Of a DNA stretch of 11,352 nt, positions 1 through 8,234 are shown in pieces. Source of the DNA: Candidatus Sumerlaeota bacterium (GTDB lineage Bacteria > Sumerlaeota > Sumerlaeia > UBA8349); assembly GCA_003501375.1 (NCBI GenBank), contig DNPO01000327.1, positions 1,206 to 12,557 on the forward strand, written 5' to 3'. A program made the translations under genes and the position numbers. Each line of letters begins with the position of its first letter. Position 1 is the first letter of the stretch. The notes beneath the pieces were generated by a model that was not told the origin of the DNA, did not search any database, and saw only the letters and a list, made by a program, of their open reading frames with translations.

Positions 1-3
1 CCT

Positions 4-195
4 GTGAGTAACCGCGAACAACTCTTAGCGAAAATCCAAGAGTATCATGATTTTGAAATAGGGACGATTCGAGTGGATGAAATAGACTTGGTGATTCACG
101 ATTGTTACCATCGTCGAAAAGAAGAGATTCAAAAGTTTGTCTTAGGCGCTTTGCAGAACAAGATTGCTGAAGTTTGTTGCCAACCAGCAGAATAA
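4..195 (+). CDS. Small hypothetical protein, possibly 5'-truncated by the window edge
   Basis: I do not recognise this protein. The frame opens at a GTG at position 4 and runs 63 codons to TAA, but the preceding codon is also open. The true start may therefore lie outside the window, and no upstream sequence is available to look for a ribosome binding site. The product is charged and mostly helical-looking, with an acidic/basic mix (for example RRKEEIQKFV) and no signal peptide or membrane segment. It ends in CCQPAE. The DNA is visibly richer in A+T than the following gene. The gap to the U32 gene downstream is 33 nt on the same strand, so co-transcription is possible. It could be a real small gene, the tail of a longer one, or a chance frame. 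Confidence 0.4.
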   Translation: MSNREQLLAKIQEYHDFEIGTIRVDEIDLVIHDCYHRRKEEIQKFVLGALQNKIAEVCCQPAE

Positions 196-228
196 TGATT
201 GAAATGATATTCTAAAACAAGGTTTCCC

Positions 229-2064
229 ATGCCCCCCATTGAACTCCTGGCTCCGGCCAAAGACCTCCCCTGCGGTATCGCCGCCATTAACTGCGGTGCC
301 GACGCCGTGTACATTGGCGCGCCACGTTTCAGCGCGCGCGAAGCGGCCGGCAATACGCTGGAGGACATTCGCGCCCTGGCAGATTACGCGCACAAGTACT
401 GGGCCAAGGTCTACGTCGCGCTCAACACCCTGTTGCGCGACGACGAAATTCCGCTGGCGGAAAAACTGATCGAGCAGCTGTTTGAGGCCGAGGTAGATGG
501 GCTGATTATTCAGGACGTGGGCTTGCTGGAATGCAATCTCCCGCCCATGCCGCTCATCGCCAGCACGCAGATGCACAACAACACGCCGGAAAAAGTGGCG
601 TTTCTGGAGCAGGTCGGTTTTCAACGCGCCATCCTTGCGCGGGAACTGACGCTTGACGAAATTCGCGCCATCCGCAAAGCCGCGCCAAAAATCGAATTAG
701 AATTCTTTGTGCACGGCGCGCTCTGCGTTTCGTACAGCGGCCAGTGCTATCTGAGTTACGGTCTCGGCGGGCGCAGCGGTAATCGCGGGCAGTGCGCCCA
801 GCCGTGCCGCAAAATGTACAAGTTAGTGGACGGGCAAAACCACATCATTGCGGAAAAGAAACACCTGCTCTCACTGCGCGACCTCAATCTTTCCGAGTGC
901 CTCAACGATCTGCTAAACGCGGGCATCACGTCGTTCAAGATCGAAGGTCGCCTCAAAGACCACGCCTACGTCAGCAACACGGTCACGGCGTACCGCGCTA
1001 AACTGGATGAGTTGCTGCCCAAGAAAAATCTGGAACGGTCATCAGCCGGGATCAGCGTTGCGGAGTTCATCCCGAATCTGGACAAGACGTTTAACCGCGG
1101 CTATACCACTTACTTTCTGCATGGGCTGAAAGAAAGTATCGGCTCCATCGACACGCCCAAAATGCTTGGCGAACCCGTGGGCAAGGCGATTGACTTCACC
1201 CGCGATGGCGTGAAACTCGACGCGCGAAATAATCTGCACGCAGGCGATGGACTCTGCTTTTTTGACAAAAACGGCGTGTTGCGCGGCACGTTCATCAACG
1301 CCGTGCATGGCCCCATCGTGGTACCAGACAAAAAAGAAGGCATTGAAATGGGCACGCGGTTCTACCGCAACCACGATCACGATTATCTGATGCGACTGAA
1401 AAAAGCCAAGGCTGAGCGGCGCGTTGCGGTACACTTCACGCTGCGAAATGCACACGGTGGTTTAAAATTAACCGTCATTGACGAGAACAAAAACCGCGTC
1501 CAATTCTTCCTGGCGTCTGAACTCGCCCCCGCTGAAAAACCCGACATGGCGCTTGCCAACATCCGCAAGCAACTTGAAAAAACCGGCGGCAGCGATTACA
1601 CCTGCACCAAGTTGGACATCGCGCTAGACGAAATTTGCTTCGTTCCGGTCTCCACGCTAAACGCGCTCCGCCGCGGCGCACTCGAAGAACTGGATAAAGT
1701 GCGCGTTACGAATTACGAATTGCAGATGGGACATGCCGAGATTATCAAAAACGATGTGCCGTACCCCCAGAAGGAACTCACCTATCTGGGCAACGTGCTG
1801 AACAAACAGGCGGAAGCGTTCTATAAACGGCATGGCGTTACGAAAATCGAACCGGCAGCGGAGTCCGGCACTTCCATGCAGGGCCGCAAGGTGATGACCA
1901 CACGTTACTGCATCAAACAGCAGCTCGGCCTCTGCCCCAAGACCGGTGCGGCGCAAAACTTTACCGAGCCGCTCTCGCTCATTGACGAAGACGACAACAT
2001 GCTCGATCTGCGTTTCGACTGCGCCAAATGTCAGATGGAAATTTATCTGGGGGGAAAACGATAG
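229..2064 (+). CDS. Peptidase U32 family protein, RlhA-like (probable rRNA hydroxylase type)
   Basis: This 611-aa protein belongs to peptidase family U32. Its N-terminal half opens with ELLAPAKDLPCGIAAINCGADAVYIG, typical of the family's barrel. The family signature lies at residues 158-176 (E..FVHGALC......C). Cysteines C166, C173, C189 and C193 form CX6CX15CX3C, the arrangement thought to bind an iron-sulfur cluster in U32 proteins such as UbiU/UbiV. The stretch around 'KIEGRLKDHAYVSNTV' is also family-typical. The C-terminus (about 555-611) carries RYC...LGLC and FDCAKCQM, giving C561, C569, C598 and C601. This module and the length (E. coli RlhA is about 650 aa) favour RlhA, which hydroxylates 23S rRNA C2501, over the shorter tRNA-modifying TrhP. 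The old 'peptidase' label probably does not describe the activity. The ATG at 229 precedes MPPIELLAPAK; an AAGG sits about 8 nt upstream. The gene converges with the minus-strand operon 68 bp away, with no clear terminator hairpin between them. Confidence 0.9.
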   Translation: MPPIELLAPAKDLPCGIAAINCGADAVYIGAPRFSAREAAGNTLEDIRALADYAHKYWAKVYVALNTLLRDDEIPLAEKLIEQLFEAEVDGLIIQDVGLLECNLPPMPLIASTQMHNNTPEKVAFLEQVGFQRAILARELTLDEIRAIRKAAPKIELEFFVHGALCVSYSGQCYLSYGLGGRSGNRGQCAQPCRKMYKLVDGQNHIIAEKKHLLSLRDLNLSECLNDLLNAGITSFKIEGRLKDHAYVSNTVTAYRAKLDELLPKKNLERSSAGISVAEFIPNLDKTFNRGYTTYFLHGLKESIGSIDTPKMLGEPVGKAIDFTRDGVKLDARNNLHAGDGLCFFDKNGVLRGTFINAVHGPIVVPDKKEGIEMGTRFYRNHDHDYLMRLKKAKAERRVAVHFTLRNAHGGLKLTVIDENKNRVQFFLASELAPAEKPDMALANIRKQLEKTGGSDYTCTKLDIALDEICFVPVSTLNALRRGALEELDKVRVTNYELQMGHAEIIKNDVPYPQKELTYLGNVLNKQAEAFYKRHGVTKIEPAAESGTSMQGRKVMTTRYCIKQQLGLCPKTGAAQNFTEPLSLIDEDDNMLDLRFDCAKCQMEIYLGGKR

Positions 2065-2132
2065 AACGGTTTAACATTGAATCCGCCTAACCCAGCGCAC
2101 GGTGTTCCGACGCAAAACAAAAAATCAATAGT

Positions 2133-3572
2133 TCATCGCTTTCCAAATAAAACGTCGCCCGCACTGCACGACCCGTTGGTTGCATCGTAACTCACTCCAG
2201 CCGGGCCAAAAGTCTTGTCCGGCCCAGTGCTGGTGAGGCTATACGATTTCCCATCAGCCGTGACAGTATACAAAAAACCATTGCCACTAAACGGATCAAT
2301 CGGCAACACATCAAAATATTTCGGAGCCAACTCGCCTAATTTTTCAGGATACCGCCCCTTCTCCAGCCGCGCCAACTCCAACGCCGCTTGCAACTGCGCT
2401 GCGAGCATTTTCGATGTTTTGATAAGATGACGTACTTCACACTCGTGGAAGTTGGGGAGAGCGATAGCGCTCATCGGGTGCTGCCCCTTCATTTTCTGCT
2501 GCATCTCAAATATTTCCTTTTCGAAATCGCGTTCGTAAAAAGGTTTATCCGCCGCCTGCGCTATCATCTTCATGTTCTCCTCCACTTGATCCACAACCTT
2601 GTCTAAATTTTTCACCTCTGCCGGGGACAACGGGAGTTCATATCCCAAAGATTCTTTTGTCGCCTGCTTCAAAAGTTCATTCAAATTCTTCCCATCTTTT
2701 GCAGCGGTTTCTTGAGCCTGCTTTACCTTTTGCGCCAAATTCAGATACGTGCTCTTACAGTACTTGGCTTCACCCTGAATAATGTCACCTGTGGTACCCC
2801 CTGTTTTCTGAAGTTGCTTCAATCGGGAAAGCGCTCTTTCTAAATCCGGTCGCGCCAGATGTCCTCCCGCCAACAAATCAGACAAGGGCTTCATGGTCAG
2901 ATTTTGCACGGCAATCGAAATAAAATTGCCAATGATCATCTGGTCAGCACCACCCAAATCTCGCCCCAGCGTAAGCACCGTCAAATAATTATCCAGCGCC
3001 TTGGCATACAGCCCTTGGCTTTCAAAATACCGTCCTTCCACGCAGAGCATCTTCGCAACAATTTGCATTACCAAATAGTCTGGCGTAGGAGTTTGCATTC
3101 CCCGCTCACAGCCAATATTTTTGGCATAATCCAAGGCCGCGCCGCGCCTAACCTCCGCAAAAGTTGATTGGTACATTTCCAAAAATGGCAACAACCGCGA
3201 AGATTCTGCATTCCAGCCCTGCGCCATCGTGTTTTTCATCACATCCTGCGACTTGTCATCCAACCCATCTTTCCCGAACAAAGCGTTGTCAGAAAGCGCC
3301 CATCCGGATACCTCATAATGAATCAACGCATTATCGCGCCCATCCTTATCACGCAACTTGATGAGTTCGGTCAAATAATTCTTAGAGCCAGCGTTAGTTC
3401 CTGGATCGGAAATTCTCGCCAAATCAGCCAACTCGACCCGCTCAGGCAAAACCAGCGTCCGCGTAGATGGGGTAATAACCGCTTCCATCGCTTCCATTTT
3501 CTGTCCCACTTGCGCAAAGGCACCCATCCCAAGGGTTCCGATCAAGCAGCATAAGCAAGCGATCTTTTTCAT
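2133..3572 (-). CDS. Exported paralogue A: helical/TPR-like protein with pseudopilin-like C-terminus, unknown function
   Basis: Unknown function; 479 aa from the ATG at 3572. A GTG at 3620 would add 16 basic residues, but the ATG has a good AGAGGG site 8 nt upstream and begins a clean signal peptide (MKKIACLCCLIGTLGMGAFA|Q). Conserved blocks shared with the two paralogues are LPERVEL (42-48), the highly conserved LRDKDGRDNALIHY (73-86), LCVEGRYFE (176-184) followed by a TPR-like helix pair (YAKALDNYLTVL), KPFYERDF (about 343-350) and a C-terminal module (about 395-479). That module reads GRYPEKL..L.P.YFDVLPIDPFSG.GF.Y with TADGK.Y.L...GPD, resembling the C-terminal part of GspG-type pseudopilins. 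There is no prepilin helix. It is the last gene of the probable operon, 47 nt after gene B. Its middle is closest to gene D, its signal peptide closest to gene B. Confidence 0.85.
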   Translation of the reverse strand: MKKIACLCCLIGTLGMGAFAQVGQKMEAMEAVITPSTRTLVLPERVELADLARISDPGTNAGSKNYLTELIKLRDKDGRDNALIHYEVSGWALSDNALFGKDGLDDKSQDVMKNTMAQGWNAESSRLLPFLEMYQSTFAEVRRGAALDYAKNIGCERGMQTPTPDYLVMQIVAKMLCVEGRYFESQGLYAKALDNYLTVLTLGRDLGGADQMIIGNFISIAVQNLTMKPLSDLLAGGHLARPDLERALSRLKQLQKTGGTTGDIIQGEAKYCKSTYLNLAQKVKQAQETAAKDGKNLNELLKQATKESLGYELPLSPAEVKNLDKVVDQVEENMKMIAQAADKPFYERDFEKEIFEMQQKMKGQHPMSAIALPNFHECEVRHLIKTSKMLAAQLQAALELARLEKGRYPEKLGELAPKYFDVLPIDPFSGNGFLYTVTADGKSYSLTSTGPDKTFGPAGVSYDATNGSCSAGDVLFGKR

Positions 3573-3580
3573 GGCATCCG

Positions 3581-3586
3581 CCCTCT
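3581..3586 (-). promoter_or_regulatory. Ribosome binding site that fixes the gene A start
   Basis: On the minus strand this reads AGAGGG, 8 nt before the ATG at 3572. It decides for that ATG over the GTG at 3620, because the shorter protein then begins directly with a signal peptide. Confidence 0.6.
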
Positions 3587-3619
3587 TTCGTTTCCGAGTT
3601 TTTTTATTTTGCCCCAACA

Positions 3620-5056
3620 CTACTTCTTACTGAAAAAAAGCCTTCCGGCGCTCATTGAGCCATTCGTCGAATCGTAACTGACAGACACGTCACCAGCGCC
3701 TTTCGACGGGCCAACGCTAAAGAGCGTGTATCCCTGTCCATTGGGCGCAACCGAATATCCAAAGGGATTACCACTGAAGGGATCGATAGCCAGCGTATCA
3801 AAATGTGCGGGAAACATTTCGTTCTCCAGGTAGCGTCCCTTTTCCAGGCGCAATAACTCTAATTCCGCTTCAATTTGCACGGCGTGAATCCGCGCCAACC
3901 AGCGATAGTAACCAACAACAATCACCTGCTGGTCAACCATTTGAACTGAAATCAAGGGATGCAACCCCTTCAGCGCATCAATAAGTTGCTTGAACTCTCC
4001 CCCAGATTTCGCACTGAGGTTTCGGTTCCAAAACGGAGTCTCAGCAAATTGGAGGTACAACTTTTGCAACGTGTCGTAGTCCTCCCCCACCTTGTCCAAA
4101 TTTTGCCACGTTGCAGGCGGCATGGTTTCTTCGCGCCCCAAGTCCTCTTTAAAAATCTCTTTTAAAACGTCGTTGGGATCGCGATTTTCTCGTTGTGCAA
4201 TCTCCACTCCCTCTTTTACTTTTTGAGCCAATTGGACAAATCCATTTTTGTGATATACACCATCCGCTTCAACCATTTGACGAAGCGATGGCATGGCCTT
4301 CTGAATTTGCTTCAATCGGGCGCTTATCTTCTCCAAATCACCCTGTCCAAGATGCCCATTCACCATCACCCCGGAGAGGGATTTCAATGCCTGTTCCTGC
4401 ACGGACATCGCCATCTCATTTCCGACCATGGGGTTCTCGATACCGCTGCAATCCGCCCCAACCGTTAGCACGTTCAGGTAATTCTCCAACGCTTTGGCAT
4501 ACTGCTTTTGGCTTTCAAAATAGCGCCCTTCCACACACAGCATCTGCGTTGTTCGCTTGAGGGCGAAAAAATTCGGCACGGGAGTTTTCCATCCGTTCGT
4601 ACAACCAATCCCCTTGGCATAATTCAGCGCAGTCCCTCGACGCATTTCTGCAAGAGCCGGCTGGTATTGCTCCAACAAAGGCGCTATAATCTCAGTCTGA
4701 GGACCCCAACCATTTTCCACAACCATTGCAACAGCAGAATTCAGCACGTGATTCCGTGCCGGATCATTGGGGACAGCCCAACTGGCGACCGTATAATGAA
4801 TCAACGCATTGTCGCGTCCCTCCTTATCGCGCAACTTGAGCAATTCTTTGAGGTAGGGTTTGGAACGTTCCTTGTTCCTGTTTTCGGGCGTCCCCTCCAA
4901 ATCGGATAATTCAACCCGCTCAGGCAAAACCACCGACTGCGTGGGCGAGGTAACAACCACTTTCGTTTTCTGTGGCGTTTGTGCAAAGGTTCCCGCGCAT
5001 AACATTCCAATCAAGCCGCATAAGCATGCGCTTCTCTGCATTGTTAGTTTGTTCAT
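3620..5056 (-). CDS. Exported paralogue B: helical/TPR-like protein with pseudopilin-like C-terminus, unknown function
   Basis: Unknown function; 478 aa. The signal peptide runs to about residue 25 (SACLCGLIGMLCAGTFA|Q), so the mature chain should start at Gln26 and be periplasmic or surface-exposed. Shared blocks are LPERVEL (44-50), LRDKEGRDNALIHY (75-88), LCVEGRYFE (173-181) with the TPR-like YAKALENYLNVL, TPFWNR (about 340-345) and the C-terminal module. It is the most divergent copy. The RYPxxLxxLxPxYF segment is reduced to RYLENEMFPAHF, the terminal motif is GPSKGAGD rather than GPDK, and the middle (196-260) lacks the GGHLARPDLE form seen in A and D. The start at 5056 is preceded by AAGGAAG with a rather long spacer of about 12-14 nt. 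A second in-frame ATG five codons in (MQRSA) has no better site. It begins 23 nt after gene C stops, which suggests coupled expression. Confidence 0.83.
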   Translation of the reverse strand: MNKLTMQRSACLCGLIGMLCAGTFAQTPQKTKVVVTSPTQSVVLPERVELSDLEGTPENRNKERSKPYLKELLKLRDKEGRDNALIHYTVASWAVPNDPARNHVLNSAVAMVVENGWGPQTEIIAPLLEQYQPALAEMRRGTALNYAKGIGCTNGWKTPVPNFFALKRTTQMLCVEGRYFESQKQYAKALENYLNVLTVGADCSGIENPMVGNEMAMSVQEQALKSLSGVMVNGHLGQGDLEKISARLKQIQKAMPSLRQMVEADGVYHKNGFVQLAQKVKEGVEIAQRENRDPNDVLKEIFKEDLGREETMPPATWQNLDKVGEDYDTLQKLYLQFAETPFWNRNLSAKSGGEFKQLIDALKGLHPLISVQMVDQQVIVVGYYRWLARIHAVQIEAELELLRLEKGRYLENEMFPAHFDTLAIDPFSGNPFGYSVAPNGQGYTLFSVGPSKGAGDVSVSYDSTNGSMSAGRLFFSKK

Positions 5057-5079
5057 AGAATCGCATCGCTTCCTTGCGT

Positions 5080-8000
5080 TTAATTTGTCTGCACCTTCAC
5101 CTCAACACTTAATGGCTCCAGCGGCTTGTTTTTTTCTACCGTCACCTTTTTCTCAACCTTCCCACTGCCGTATTCTTCCATGTAATAATTCAGCCCAAAT
5201 GTCCCCTCGGGCAAATACAATGTCCACGGCTTATCAAAATTTTCCGATTCGATGGTGGTCGAAAAAGATCGTTGTTCTTCAGTCGCATTGACCCGATTTG
5301 CTCCCAGATAAATTCGGGGAACTTTTTCCATGGGGAAAAACTGGGGGAAAACGAATTTTCCTGAGACGGGAATTCCGGGTTCCACCGTAATGGTTGCTTC
5401 CGGTTCCTTGCCAGTCTCCATTTTGACAGGCGTTTGTTTCAGACATAGCCACTTCAGGGTCTCTGTGGTAGCGGCAGACGCGGCTAATTTGCAGTCCATA
5501 CCCTTTCGTACCGTCATTTCAAAAGCACCCGTTTTCCCTTCCGGCACAAGGGTTCCCGAATCATTCGCGTGGGTGGCGTACACCGTCCAACTCCCAGGCG
5601 CAGGCGAACCGTCCGGCAACACGATTTTCCCGTGAAGTTTAACACCTCGTACTAACACCGATGTTTTTTCCTCAGGAGGCGTACCGTTTGCAACAAAAGA
5701 CCAGCCGTAAGTATTTTCTTCGGAAAGATACCCATCCGCCTTCACAGTATATTGCAACGTGTCGGTTGTGTTAAACCGATCCAAAGAGAAACGCCCTTCA
5801 GTATCGCAGGTGTAACTGAAGCGTTGATCCGAAGCCATTCCACTACAATTCCGTGCACTGATTTTTTCGTTATAAATAGAGTCCACAATCACCTTGGCTT
5901 GCGGAAGCGCCTTTCCTTCTTCGTCAGTTATGCGTCCCCGCCATTTCTTTTGCTCCTCTTTTTCCAACTTCATTTCTATTTCCGCATCTTCCCCCTGCCT
6001 CACGGTACGGAATGCGTAATTGTATCCCGGCGCATCGCACACCACATAGGAACGCATGCGTGGATTCGTACGTTGCCCATCAAAAGAAAACGCCGCAACA
6101 CCCTCTGCATTCGTCACAACACATTGCGTGGAAGTGGTGGTGGACATTTCTCCGTGCAAATTGGTTATGGAATTTAATGCAATTTTGGCATCGGGAACGG
6201 GCCTTCCGAGTTCGTCCTTTACGGCAATACTCAACTGAGGCCCCTTCCCATCCGATGGCATCAGAGTAGCCAGAAAGCCCGCATCATCCGTGCGGGTGGT
6301 AAAGTTTTTTGCTTTGCGTCCCGGTGCGGAAATACGCAGGGGGATTTCACCACTTGCTAGATGCTTCGCACTAAAACATCCGTCGGCATCGGTCTGAATA
6401 CCCTGATAGATTTCCCCCCCAATACGATGCACCAAATGGCTATCCATGTCGGTTGCCGTAACTTTTGCCCCCGCAATGGGTTGCTCGTTTTCATCCACCA
6501 CGCGTCCCGACAGTTTATGGGAATACACCTTCACGTCTAACTGAACAGGTTTCCCTTCCGGAATAGAAGCAAGGTCTACCTTCGTATCTTCATAATCATA
6601 AATATCATTATCAAGACCCGTGGAATCCCAGGAAACATGATACTTTCCCTGAGGGTACATGTTTCGCAAATTGAATTTTCCGGCGTCATCTGTAATAATT
6701 TCGCCCATTGATTCTTGCAGGGAAAATTGAGAAGGCGCATTAAACTCCAGACTCCAATTTAACGAAAGTTGTTTGGCTGGTTGACCATCAGAATTTTTTG
6801 CGATGCCCTCATACGTTCGCGTCGGCGCTAACGTAATGGAGGTAGCAGTTGTGCCCGCTTTCAGTCGCGCTACTGTGGAAAAATCTCGATTGTAAGATAC
6901 GACAAATAAATCATAGTCCTTGTCTGCAGGAGCATTGTTCAGGGTAAAAACGCCGTCCTCGTCCGCACAGATCGCTTCGCGTTCATTACCCGTGTAGACA
7001 AAGGCGCAGGCCAATCCCTGTTTTTGTGGATTCAGCGCCTGACCGCGCAACACAACTGTGGGGCGAAGTTTGACGGGAATAACCACATCTGTTTTACTCT
7101 TGGATAAACTGCCCTCCTGAAAAGGTAACCAGTGCTGCTGCTTCCATTCGCTATCAATCAGAAATTTGGTCGTGTTTGACTGCGCCCATTGCAGTTGTAC
7201 CATGCTGCCCGATGTGACCGAAAGGCTGAAAACACCCTCGGGATTGGTGGTAATTTCTCGAACGGTCTGATCATACCGCTCGCCGCGGTGAAACCCTTCC
7301 ACCATCAAGGGAATGCCTATAACGGGGGCGCGTGTTGTCGCGTCCACCACTTTTCCAGCGATAACCAATTTATCCGTCCCGACAAAACCGTATTGCTTCC
7401 GCACCGTTTCCTCTTGCTCTTGCTGAACGATCCGTTCCGTCAGGTCTTCCACTAATTTTTTCGGTACTGGAGTAAACTGAAAGCAATCCGCTTCAACGCC
7501 CGTATTGACTCGGAGCGCAGAAACCGTGCAACGCGTTTGACCTTCCTTTTCCGTTATGCTCACCTCCCGCGGCAACCCGTCTTTTTTCCCAATGGAAACT
7601 TCCATCGTACCACCGAAAAACACCCAGGCGTCCTGATCCTCACGCACTACTTTCACCTTGGAAACATCCAATACCGCACCCGCCATCCCAATGGAACGCA
7701 GTAAAGTTCCTCCCAGTTCTCGATCTAACTTTTTAGCGCTCTGGGGTGCCTCGCGGCGTAAGCGCTCCAAGTCTACCTTGCTGATTGCTTGAATCAGCAG
7801 GCTTCCCGTTGTTGTCTTAACAGTGTTTTGTAACCATTCGGTGTTTCCATCAGAAACCGCTAAAGTGACCTGTTCCGGCATTCCGGAAACATCCGAACGC
7901 GGACGCGTCATTTCCCCGCGATAACAGACCGGGCGCTTAAATGCTTCCTCTGAGTGTGAAACAATAACCACACCTTCACGCGAACTAACGTTTTCCGTGT

Positions 8001-8184
8001 GGCATTTATAATCCAGCACGGTTGCTCGCTTTTGCTGCACTTGCTGCAACGCCGCACGCGCAGCAGGATCAAGCACCTTGGCAATGTCCACGCCTAAATC
8101 GTCTGGCATGGGCGTTTGCGCCAGCGCAAACATCCATGGGCAAATAAATAAAGCGATGAGCCAACACGGCAACCCAGATTTCAT
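5080..8184 (-). CDS. Large exported protein: LolA/LppX-like N-terminal domain plus tandem carboxypeptidase-regulatory-like domains
   Basis: This is a 1034-aa secreted protein with signal peptide MKSGLPCWLIALFICPWMFALA|Q. Residues about 35-245 look like a LolA/LppX-type fold: VLDYKCHTENV, a lipid-carrier-like beta pattern, LPREVSITEKEG, and ending in CFQFTPV. This assignment is tentative. From about 273 on, units of roughly 75-100 aa follow the carboxypeptidase D regulatory/transthyretin-like pattern (x-G-x-V-x-D...P..GA.V......D..G.F...), with starts near 273, 376, 456, 555, 648, 747, 848 and 938. The clearest is LSGRVVDENEQPIAGAKV at 558. Mature cysteines fall in close pairs (61/87, 219/234, 393/406, 688/716, 780/793, 898/914), suggesting disulfides outside the cytoplasm. 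I see no enzyme motif, TonB-receptor barrel or C-terminal anchor. AGGAG lies about 11 nt before the ATG. It sits between paralogues D and B in the probable operon and could be an envelope or adhesion scaffold. Confidence 0.87.
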   Translation of the reverse strand: MKSGLPCWLIALFICPWMFALAQTPMPDDLGVDIAKVLDPAARAALQQVQQKRATVLDYKCHTENVSSREGVVIVSHSEEAFKRPVCYRGEMTRPRSDVSGMPEQVTLAVSDGNTEWLQNTVKTTTGSLLIQAISKVDLERLRREAPQSAKKLDRELGGTLLRSIGMAGAVLDVSKVKVVREDQDAWVFFGGTMEVSIGKKDGLPREVSITEKEGQTRCTVSALRVNTGVEADCFQFTPVPKKLVEDLTERIVQQEQEETVRKQYGFVGTDKLVIAGKVVDATTRAPVIGIPLMVEGFHRGERYDQTVREITTNPEGVFSLSVTSGSMVQLQWAQSNTTKFLIDSEWKQQHWLPFQEGSLSKSKTDVVIPVKLRPTVVLRGQALNPQKQGLACAFVYTGNEREAICADEDGVFTLNNAPADKDYDLFVVSYNRDFSTVARLKAGTTATSITLAPTRTYEGIAKNSDGQPAKQLSLNWSLEFNAPSQFSLQESMGEIITDDAGKFNLRNMYPQGKYHVSWDSTGLDNDIYDYEDTKVDLASIPEGKPVQLDVKVYSHKLSGRVVDENEQPIAGAKVTATDMDSHLVHRIGGEIYQGIQTDADGCFSAKHLASGEIPLRISAPGRKAKNFTTRTDDAGFLATLMPSDGKGPQLSIAVKDELGRPVPDAKIALNSITNLHGEMSTTTSTQCVVTNAEGVAAFSFDGQRTNPRMRSYVVCDAPGYNYAFRTVRQGEDAEIEMKLEKEEQKKWRGRITDEEGKALPQAKVIVDSIYNEKISARNCSGMASDQRFSYTCDTEGRFSLDRFNTTDTLQYTVKADGYLSEENTYGWSFVANGTPPEEKTSVLVRGVKLHGKIVLPDGSPAPGSWTVYATHANDSGTLVPEGKTGAFEMTVRKGMDCKLAASAATTETLKWLCLKQTPVKMETGKEPEATITVEPGIPVSGKFVFPQFFPMEKVPRIYLGANRVNATEEQRSFSTTIESENFDKPWTLYLPEGTFGLNYYMEEYGSGKVEKKVTVEKNKPLEPLSVEVKVQTN

Positions 8185-8234
8185 TGCTTCTCTTTCTCCT
8201 GCATTTATCAGATCTGTTTTTTTGAAAAATATTC

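Noticed and set aside
142..624. 160-aa minus-strand frame
   Set aside because: It is antisense to the U32 gene, which has clear family motifs; it shows no recognisable domain or start signal.
2065..2132. Terminator between the convergent U32 gene and gene A
   Set aside because: I could not find a stem followed by a T tract on either strand in these 68 bp.
3573..3620. GTG start of gene A at 3620 overlapping the gene B stop (TAGTG), suggesting translational coupling
   Set aside because: The ATG at 3572 has a good ribosome binding site and begins the signal peptide; the GTG form would place 16 charged residues before it.
5080..8184. TonB-dependent receptor or metallocarboxypeptidase, because of the carboxypeptidase-regulatory-like domains
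   Set aside because: There is no plug/barrel region, no TonB box and no zinc-peptidase motif; only the beta domains are present.
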